Assembly (NCBI GenBank): GCA_903847405.1
Contig: CAINDP010000044.1
Location: 20,459-84,458, forward strand
Length of the DNA stretch: 64,000 bases
Source of the DNA: an uncultured Myxococcales bacterium
GTDB taxonomy: Bacteria; Myxococcota_A; UBA9042; DTJE01
Direction: 5' to 3'
Shown here: in pieces, positions 58,370-64,000 of the stretch
How positions within the stretch are numbered: the first letter of the stretch is position 1
How the letters are laid out: each line of letters begins with the position of its first letter
Made by a program: the position numbers and the translations under genes
Notes under the pieces: generated by a model
Databases searched by the model: none
What the model was told of the DNA's origin: nothing
Seen by the model: only the letters and a program-made list of their open reading frames with translations

Positions 58370-59109
58370 CGGGTTCCCCCTTCGTCCGGGACGATCAGTT
58401 CGTCGGTGGACGCCGGTGAGCGCGCAGGCGCAGGCGTCACGGGGGCCGTTGCGGCGGACGGATTGTCCTGCGCGGGAGCCGGCATGGACAGCGTCACCGG
58501 GACGCCTCGATCCTGGGAGATGATCCGGTCCAGTTCCGCGGTCACGACCTTCATTTCGTCCCGGAGGATTTCGGACAGGGCCCGCACGATGTAGACCTGG
58601 CGCTGCTCGTGGACACGCCCCTTCCGATCGAATTCGTAGTGCCAGAGGACCCGCTGGTCGGAAAAGCGGATCAGGTCGAACCGCATCGCCAGATGCCCGT
58701 ACCAGGCGTCGCCCGCGTCGTACTCCTCGATCGCCAGCACTTCCGCGCCCAGTTCATAGGCGGGCGATTGGTCGCCGAAGTCCCGCGTGACCTCGCCCAT
58801 CAGTCGTGCCGCGACCAGGTGCTCCTCGACCAGTTCGCGCAACATCTGCTGGGGCTTGGACGCCCACAGCCGGTAGGGGTCGTAGTTGAACTCGAAGGGG
58901 GACTGCCGGTAGACCATCTGGGGGCGGTCGTAGGGCAGGGACACGCGGAACGGCTTGATGCGCATCTTGACCGGGTGGAGCGGGGGCCGGGACTCGGTCA
59001 CGCGATCCGACATCAGCGGATAGGACAGGGTGAAGTACCGTTTCTGGGGCGCGGCGCCGCACCCGGCGGCAACCAGGACGGCCAGTACCACCAGCGCGAC
59101 ATTCCTCAT
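58366..59109 (-). CDS. ABC transport auxiliary lipoprotein (PqiC/ABC_trans_aux-like)
   Basis: 247 residues. The lipobox VLVAAGC gives a lipid-anchored periplasmic protein. RYFTLSYPL, MRIKPFRVSLPYDRPQMVYR and LWASKPQQMLRELVEEHL are the hallmarks of the auxiliary component family found with MCE transporters (PqiC, MlaC-like position). The Pro/Ala/Ser tail after about 210 is low-complexity. A 19-base match to the left arm of the hairpin element (58418-58436) encodes part of that tail. It overlaps both neighbours by four bases (ATGA). Confidence 0.85.
   Translation of the reverse strand: MRNVALVVLAVLVAAGCGAAPQKRYFTLSYPLMSDRVTESRPPLHPVKMRIKPFRVSLPYDRPQMVYRQSPFEFNYDPYRLWASKPQQMLRELVEEHLVAARLMGEVTRDFGDQSPAYELGAEVLAIEEYDAGDAWYGHLAMRFDLIRFSDQRVLWHYEFDRKGRVHEQRQVYIVRALSEILRDEMKVVTAELDRIISQDRGVPVTLSMPAPAQDNPSAATAPVTPAPARSPASTDELIVPDEGGTR
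58418..58436 (+). repeat. 19-base match to the hairpin element's left arm, within a CDS
   Basis: GAGCGCGCAGGCGCAGGCG is identical to copies 2 and 3. The rest of the element is absent. It may be a remnant or chance in GC-rich DNA. Confidence 0.3.
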
Positions 59110-60119
59110 GGCAGTTTCCTCTCCTTCTCCTCGGCGCCACCCAGCAGCAGCGACGGGTTTTCGCGGATCTGGCGGCTGAACTCGCTGAGGTTTTCCATCG
59201 TTTCCAGCAGGTACGTCAGGCTGCCGAACAGGTCCTCGCGGCCCCGGAGCACCGTGGTGTCGATGTTCCTGACCGTCCGCTGCAGCGCGGTCATCAGGTC
59301 CTTGAACTGCGCCCCGACGGTGGGCAGGTCCGCCTTGTCCACGGCGACCCGAACCTGTGCCGAGATGCGCTCCACGTTCGTCACGATGGACCGGACCCGG
59401 GTCGGCTCGACCTCGTCGCGCACCCGCTCGGACACCTGCCGCAGGGCCCGCACGGCGGCGGTGGCCTCGACTTCCAGGGTGCGCACCGCGGAGTCCACGC
59501 GATCGCCGGCGCTCTTCAGCGAGGCCGTCAGGTCCCGGACCGCGGGGCGATTCTCTTCGATGGTGCCGGTGGCGCTGAGCACCAGGCCGTCCACGTGATC
59601 CACGACGGCCAGGATCTTCTTCTGGTTCTCGTCGGAAGACAGGCGGTTCAACTGCTCCACCAGGATCTGGATGCGTTCGGCGATGTCTTCGGCACGTACC
59701 GTCAGGCGATCCAGGGTGGACTCGCCGGCCGGGATCTGGCCGCCGGGCGGGATGAACGCCGACTCGGCCGTTCCCCCGGACAGTTCGATGAACTTCAGGC
59801 CCGTGATGCCGGCCAGGTTCACGATCGCCTTCGCGTCCTTCTTGACCGGGGTCCCCGCGTCCAGGCTGACCCCGACCACGACCGTGGCCGGGTCGTCCCG
59901 ATCGATCCGGATGGAGTCGACACGCCCCACGCGGATGCCGTTGAACTTGACCGGCGAGCCTGCCTCCAGGCCGCTCAGCGACATCTGGTAGCGGATGGTG
60001 TAGGTGTCCCGATCCTCGGCAAGGCGCAGCCCGCCCAGCACCGCCAGGGTGCCGACCAGCAGGGTCGTCGACACGGTGAGGAAGACGCCAAGCCGCACTT
60101 TCTGGGTCCGCGTGATCAT
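59106..60119 (-). CDS. mlaD: MlaD-like MCE-domain protein
   Basis: 337 residues. One N-terminal helix (VRLGVFLTVSTTLLVGTLAVLGGL) is followed by the MCE domain (YTIRYQMSLSGLEAGSPVKFNGIRVGRVDSI ... VVVGVSLDAGTPVKKDAKAIVNLAGITGLKFIEL). A long helical tail follows (IQILVEQLNRLSSDENQ ... AVRALRQVSERVRDEV), which may form a periplasmic needle. It binds phospholipid or similar lipids between membranes. The ATG overlaps the ATPase stop by four bases and its stop overlaps the lipoprotein start. Confidence 0.92.
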   Translation of the reverse strand: MITRTQKVRLGVFLTVSTTLLVGTLAVLGGLRLAEDRDTYTIRYQMSLSGLEAGSPVKFNGIRVGRVDSIRIDRDDPATVVVGVSLDAGTPVKKDAKAIVNLAGITGLKFIELSGGTAESAFIPPGGQIPAGESTLDRLTVRAEDIAERIQILVEQLNRLSSDENQKKILAVVDHVDGLVLSATGTIEENRPAVRDLTASLKSAGDRVDSAVRTLEVEATAAVRALRQVSERVRDEVEPTRVRSIVTNVERISAQVRVAVDKADLPTVGAQFKDLMTALQRTVRNIDTTVLRGREDLFGSLTYLLETMENLSEFSRQIRENPSLLLGGAEEKERKLP

Positions 60120-60922
60120 CGGCCTTGTCCCTCCTCCAGTACCTGCAGCAGGGAACGGGTCCCCGCCGGCGCCCCGACGCCGCGACGGGCGAAGAAATCC
60201 CCGACCTCGGGCACCGTGCAGGTCTTCGCGCCGGCCAGCGGACCGGCGTAGTGCAGGACGCCGCCAGGACCCAGGAAGACCACGTCGTCGGCGATGGCGT
60301 CGATGCTGGCCAGTTCGTGCGTGACGACCACGACGGTCATCCGGAACGTTTCCTTCAGACCCAGGATCAGGTCGTCCAGATCGGCAGCAGTCCGGGGATC
60401 CAGGCCCGCCGAGGGTTCGTCGCACAACAGCAGTTCCGGGTCCAGCGCCATCGCCCGGGCCAGGGCGGCCCGCTTGCGCATGCCCCCCGAGAGCTCGGAC
60501 GGGAACTTCGTCCCGGCATGGCCCAGGCCGACGGCCTGCAGCTTCAGCCGGACCGACTCCTCGATGATGCTGGCCGGCAGCGTGGTGTGCTCCTTCAGGG
60601 GCAACGCCACGTTGTCCGCCACCGTGGCCGAGTTCAGCATCGCGCCCTGCTGGAACAGCAGTCCGACGCGGGACAGGGCCTCGGGCAGGTCCCGTTCGTC
60701 CATCGTGGACAGGTCCCTCCCGGCGACCAGCACCTGGCCGGACCGGGGGCGCAGCAGGCCCACGATGCACTTGAACAGCGTGCTCTTGCCGCACCCGGAC
60801 CCGCCGACCACGGCGGTGACCCGGCCGCGAGGGAAGTCGATCGACAGGTTGGACAGCACCGCGGGCCCGTCGCCATACCCGGCGGTCAGGTCCACGACGC
60901 GGATGATCGGCTCGGCTGCCAC
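60116..60922 (-). CDS. mlaF: MlaF-like ABC transporter ATP-binding protein
   Basis: 268 residues. Walker A GGSGCGKST, Q-loop LFQQGAMLNSATVADNVALPL (the phrase typical of MlaF), signature LSGGMRKRAALARA, Walker B ELLLCDEPSAGLDP, H-loop VVVTHEL. It powers the lipid transporter with MlaE and MlaD. It starts at a GTG two bases after the MlaE stop and overlaps the MCE gene (ATGA). Confidence 0.94.
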   Translation of the reverse strand: MAAEPIIRVVDLTAGYGDGPAVLSNLSIDFPRGRVTAVVGGSGCGKSTLFKCIVGLLRPRSGQVLVAGRDLSTMDERDLPEALSRVGLLFQQGAMLNSATVADNVALPLKEHTTLPASIIEESVRLKLQAVGLGHAGTKFPSELSGGMRKRAALARAMALDPELLLCDEPSAGLDPRTAADLDDLILGLKETFRMTVVVVTHELASIDAIADDVVFLGPGGVLHYAGPLAGAKTCTVPEVGDFFARRGVGAPAGTRSLLQVLEEGQGR

Positions 60923-60923
60923 A

Positions 60924-62036
60924 CTAGCCCCCGAAGTAGAACAACAGGCTGAAGAAGGCGTCGGCGGCGATCACCAGGAAGATGGCCTGGACCACCGACG
61001 AGGTCGTCGCACGCCCCACGCCTTCCGCGCCGCCGTGGACCGCGAATCCGCGATGCGCCCCCACGAACACGATGATCCAGGCGAAGGCGACGCTCTTGAC
61101 CAGGCCCGTCAGGATGTCCTTGACCTGCAGGGCGCCCGTCAACTGGTCCAGGAACGGCGTCGCGCCCACCTGGAGATAGGTGACCGCGACGAAGAACCCG
61201 CCCAGGATGCCCAGCACGTCGGCCATGACGGTCAGCAACGGCTGCGTGATCGTGATGGCCAGGAAGCGCGGTACCACCAGAAACCGCACGGGGTTGACGC
61301 CCATGACCTTCAGGGCGTCCACCTCCTCCGTGATGACCATCGTCGAAATCTCGGCGGCCACGGACGAGCCGCAGCGGCCGGCGATCAGGATGGCCGTCAT
61401 CAGGGGGCCCATCTCGCGGGTCATCGCGATCCCGATCAGGTCCGCGATATAGATGTTCGCGCCGAACTGCCGCAACTGGAACGCGGACTGCAGCGCCACG
61501 GTCAGGCCGACCAGCAGCGAGATCAGCGACACGATGCCCAGGGACTCCAGGCCGATGCGGACCATCTGCTCGACGACGGTCGCGCCGCGCAGCTTTTCGT
61601 GGCGGCCGAAGATCCCCAGGAACGTGTAGTGCAGGGTGTCCGTGAACAGGACCAGCAGTTCCACCGTGGCAGCCGCAGCGGAGGCCACCGATCCCCCCAG
61701 GCGCTCGAAGAACGTGGTGGGGGGCGGGGCGGAATCGGTGGCGTCGGCATCGCGGACGCGGAACAGGGACAGGGCCTCCCGGGCTTCCGTGCTGGATGCC
61801 ACCAGGCGCAGGGTGCCCCCGGCGCGGACCACCGACGTCTGGACGACGTGGCACAGGGCCGCGCCCGCGGAATCCATCGACGTGACCGCGGAAAGGTCCA
61901 GGCGGACGTCGGGACCCTTGATGCCGCGCAGGCGGTCCTGCAGTTCCTGGTGGAATCGCGGGACCGTCGCCCGATCCAGCGGGCCCTCGGGCCGGAGGTC
62001 CAGGACGATCGCGGGGGGGGCGGAGGGGGCCGGCAT
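60924..62036 (-). CDS. mlaE: MlaE-like permease fused to an N-terminal STAS domain
   Basis: 370 residues from the ATG at 62036, which has GGGAG upstream; the track's start 18 codons earlier has none. Residues ~10-110 form a STAS domain (IVLDLRPEGPLDRATVPRFHQEL ... VRLDLSAVTSMDSAGAALCHVV). It is followed by the MlaE permease (LFTDTLHYTFLGIFGR, MVRIGLESLGIVSLISLLVGLTVALQSAFQLRQFGANIYIADLIGIAMTREMGPL). In E. coli the STAS subunit MlaB is separate; here it is fused. First gene of the lipid-transport operon, with its own promoter. Confidence 0.93.
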   Translation of the reverse strand: MPAPSAPPAIVLDLRPEGPLDRATVPRFHQELQDRLRGIKGPDVRLDLSAVTSMDSAGAALCHVVQTSVVRAGGTLRLVASSTEAREALSLFRVRDADATDSAPPPTTFFERLGGSVASAAAATVELLVLFTDTLHYTFLGIFGRHEKLRGATVVEQMVRIGLESLGIVSLISLLVGLTVALQSAFQLRQFGANIYIADLIGIAMTREMGPLMTAILIAGRCGSSVAAEISTMVITEEVDALKVMGVNPVRFLVVPRFLAITITQPLLTVMADVLGILGGFFVAVTYLQVGATPFLDQLTGALQVKDILTGLVKSVAFAWIIVFVGAHRGFAVHGGAEGVGRATTSSVVQAIFLVIAADAFFSLLFYFGG

Positions 62037-62088
62037 CGGGAACTCCCGGCAGTAGGCCCGGATTCGCACGTTTCGGGCGGTCGCGCCC

Positions 62089-62118
62089 ATTTTGCGCGTG
62101 CGCGGAGGCCCGCGTCAA
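62089..62118 (-). promoter_or_regulatory. Promoter of the Mla-type operon
   Basis: On the minus strand: TTGACG, 18 bases, CAAAAT. It starts transcription about 46 bases before the mlaE ATG; the -35 abuts the stop of the upstream hydrolase. Confidence 0.45.
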
Positions 62119-64000
62119 CTAGGCGGCGGCGGGGGAGGGAGGGGTTTTGCTGGCGCGCCGGTGCCTTGCGGCCCGCCAGCCCCCCCCCAGGAGCGTCAGC
62201 AGCAACCACGGGGGGGCACCGCCGCCGACGGGCCCGCCCGCACACCCGGAGGAGGCCGTCTGGCCGGCAGGCGGGGAGGGGACGTCCGCCTCGGGCTCCG
62301 GAGGAGTGTCGGTCATGTCGGGGACGTCGGGAACGGCCTCGTCGCGGCCGGCATCGTTCGGGACGGCGGCGTCGGGCGGATCGTCGTCGGGCGTCGGTTC
62401 CGTCGCGGCCCCCGGAAGGATCCCCGCGGTGACGGGCAGGGTCAGTCCGGACGGGTGCGCCGCATCGCGGTAGATCGTCAGGGTCGATGCCGACAGGGCC
62501 GGGTCGGACGCCAGGGGCGCCGAGGTCCCGGGATTCGGCTGGTAGCGGGGCGCAGAGGTCCCCGCGACGGACACCTGGATCGCGTGGCCGGGCGGCAGCA
62601 GGAAGGCGACGGGGCCCACGTCCACGTCGAACCGGGTGGGGGTCCCGGGGACCAGGGGGCGGGCGACGTCCGTCCCGCCGACGAAGCGCCCCCGCCGGAC
62701 ACCGTCCGCCAGCATCAGGATCCGCCCCGAGGGCGTGACCTGGGACAGCCGGACCACCACGTCGCCATCGTCGCTGGAGGAGGAGGCCCAGATGGCGGCC
62801 CGGACGTTGCCCTCGATCTGGACCGGAGTCGTGGCGACCGCCGTGCGGGCCGTCAGGACGCCGGGCAGAGCGTCCACCGCGGCCTGGTCGAAGGGACCCG
62901 CGGGTGTCGTCAGGTTCCCGCCGCCCTTCGACGGGATCGGGGTGGCGGGATCGACGGGGATGTCCGCGGCGATTCCGTCGGCGGGCGGTGGTGGTCCCTG
63001 GAGGCTCCCGTCGTCCCGGAGATACATGGGGACGTCCAGGCCCGCGGGCGGCCATGCATCGGTTGTGCGCCACTCGGCCTCGGCCGTCCGCCCGTCGTCG
63101 GACAGGCGGGTCAAGGCGTACCGGACGGGGGACCAGACCGGACGCGGGCCGTCCTGCAGGCACCAGTCGAAGAAATCGATGAAATCCCACCACAGGTCCC
63201 GGTAGCCCGCCGCGTTGGGGTAGGAAACCTCCCCCTCGACCAGCGGGCTGGATCGGTCATCGGGACCGGACAGCGCGCCATGCGTCCACGGACCCAGCAC
63301 CAGATACTGTGAGCTCCGGGCGTTCGGCGCTGCGCCCGCCTGGAACGTACCGTGGGTCCGGGGGGTGGCGGACGCGAAGATGTCGTAGAACCCGCCGGCC
63401 AGCAGCACGGGCACGCGGACGCGGGCCACCTCGTCGGCGTCCAGGCGCGCCGGGTCCCACCAGGCGTCCCCGGCCTCGTGGGCGCGCCACAGCGAGTAGG
63501 CGTCCGATGCATCCAGGTTGTGCAGCCAGGCGGTCGTCAGCTCGTCGCGCCAGGCCCCACCGGGGAACAGGCCGTCGTACACGTCGGCGGTCGCCACCAG
63601 GACGTTCGCGCATCGAAGGGCCTCCGGGGCGTCGGGCAGGGCCATCAACTGCACGATGCCTTCGGCCGATCCGCCCCAGGTCCCGACGCGGCCGTTGCTC
63701 CAGGGCTGGGCGGCAATCCAGGCGATCGTGTCCGGACCGTCTGCCCAGTCGTCAAAAAAAGGCAGGAAGCGTCCCGCGCTGTCGCCGCGCCCGCGGACGT
63801 CCTGGGACACGACGGCGTAGCCCAGCGCGCCCATGGCCGTCACGAACCCGTCGTCCAGGGCGCGTCCGTAGGGGGTGCGCCGGAGGATCACCGGGAGCAT
63901 CGCCGTCGCATCGCCGGCGGGGATGTGGACGTCGGTCGCCAGCACGACACCGTCGCGCATCGGGACGTCGACGCCCAGGGTGGGGATCGCGGGCGCCGCC
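62119..64000 (-). CDS. CocE/NonD-type (S15-like) hydrolase with MYXO-CTERM-like tail, 5' end outside the window
   Basis: At least 626 residues; the frame stays open to the right edge (PTLGVDVPMRDGVVL precedes the track's Met), so the real start and any signal peptide are missing. MRDGVVLATDVHIP, RRTPYGRA, QDVRGRGDSAG and the nucleophile motif GTWGGSAEG identify the X-Pro dipeptidyl-peptidase S15/cocaine-esterase family. The jelly-roll C-terminal domain follows (AIWASSSSDDGDVVVRLSQVTPSG). The end has a linker with DVPDMTDTPPEPEADVP and then SSGCAGGPVGGG-hydrophobic-RAARHRRA, a MYXO-CTERM-like anchor. It is probably a surface esterase or peptidase. Confidence 0.88.
   Translation of the reverse strand, partial: AAPAIPTLGVDVPMRDGVVLATDVHIPAGDATAMLPVILRRTPYGRALDDGFVTAMGALGYAVVSQDVRGRGDSAGRFLPFFDDWADGPDTIAWIAAQPWSNGRVGTWGGSAEGIVQLMALPDAPEALRCANVLVATADVYDGLFPGGAWRDELTTAWLHNLDASDAYSLWRAHEAGDAWWDPARLDADEVARVRVPVLLAGGFYDIFASATPRTHGTFQAGAAPNARSSQYLVLGPWTHGALSGPDDRSSPLVEGEVSYPNAAGYRDLWWDFIDFFDWCLQDGPRPVWSPVRYALTRLSDDGRTAEAEWRTTDAWPPAGLDVPMYLRDDGSLQGPPPPADGIAADIPVDPATPIPSKGGGNLTTPAGPFDQAAVDALPGVLTARTAVATTPVQIEGNVRAAIWASSSSDDGDVVVRLSQVTPSGRILMLADGVRRGRFVGGTDVARPLVPGTPTRFDVDVGPVAFLLPPGHAIQVSVAGTSAPRYQPNPGTSAPLASDPALSASTLTIYRDAAHPSGLTLPVTAGILPGAATEPTPDDDPPDAAVPNDAGRDEAVPDVPDMTDTPPEPEADVPSPPAGQTASSGCAGGPVGGGAPPWLLLTLLGGGWRAARHRRASKTPPSPAAA

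Noticed and set aside
1-64000. tRNA, rRNA, IS element, prophage or integron
   Set aside because: I scanned intergenic regions by eye and found no cloverleaf-like sequence, rRNA segment, transposase or integrase. A tRNAscan-SE and Infernal run would be needed to exclude small RNAs fully.

Overview
The window is GC-rich, gene-dense DNA from a Gram-negative bacterium. It carries lipoprotein signal peptides, a complete Mla/MCE lipid-transport operon with an outer-membrane protein, TAT-dependent redox proteins and multihaem cytochromes c. Two secreted proteins end in MYXO-CTERM-like tails (short Gly-Cys motif, hydrophobic stretch, Arg-rich end), and many secreted proteins carry linkers rich in Asp-Val-Pro. 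I infer a member of the Myxococcota or a neighbouring 'deltaproteobacterial' lineage; no rRNA is present to confirm this. I see no tRNA, rRNA, CRISPR array, IS transposase or phage gene.

Layout. 1-6.6 kb: end of a lytic transglycosylase, an alpha-glucan phosphorylase, an alpha/beta hydrolase, and an overlapping phytochrome-type histidine kinase/Rcp1-like regulator pair. 6.6-12.6 kb (minus): a translationally coupled extracytoplasmic redox operon (trihaem lipoprotein, DUF6599-like protein, TAT DUF362 protein, NapH/NapG-type poly-ferredoxin membrane protein, TAT aldo/keto reductase). 12.7-19.4 kb: GH36 alpha-galactosidase, a lipoprotein, HPPD, cyclophilin, S46 peptidase. 19.5-23.4 kb (minus): an ABC-2 exporter, a radical SAM/SPASM-type maturase and a small lipoprotein made of two near-identical ~37-residue repeats; together these look like an undescribed peptide- or lipoprotein-modification system. 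23.5-27.2 kb: secreted and hypothetical proteins and a methyltransferase. 27.2-33.5 kb: iorA-iorB-acyl-CoA synthetase (ADP-forming), a degenerate GGDEF protein and uridine kinase. 33.5-43.4 kb: methyltransferase, a large propeller/toroid lipoprotein, flavin reductase-like protein, UppP, TrpS, a COG2509 flavoprotein and a membrane multihaem cytochrome. 43.5-50 kb: DUF5924/DUF2914 protein, a MYXO-CTERM-like protein, DEAD-box helicase, RNA methyltransferase. 50-56.7 kb: MFS transporter, a 750-base hairpin-rich non-coding stretch, two HAD phosphatases and a CHASE-PAS hybrid kinase. 56.7-62.1 kb (minus): Mla-type operon. 62.1-64 kb: a CocE-like hydrolase cut by the window edge.

A family of ~70-nt imperfect hairpins recurs seven times, plus one half copy. 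It occurs in 5' leaders (uppP, DUF5924 gene), in 3' regions, in tandem between iorA and iorB, and once inside the coding sequence of a histidine kinase. Two sequence classes keep the same fold through paired base changes. Several genes (trpS, the DEAD-box helicase, the radical SAM gene) have a -10 box placed so close to the start codon that their mRNAs are probably leaderless.

Metabolically, HPPD, IorAB and the ADP-forming synthetase together suggest aromatic amino-acid breakdown with energy recovery. The glucan phosphorylase and alpha-galactosidase point to glycan use. The two cytochrome/ferredoxin loci point to membrane-linked electron transfer. All functions are read from sequence motifs without database searches.
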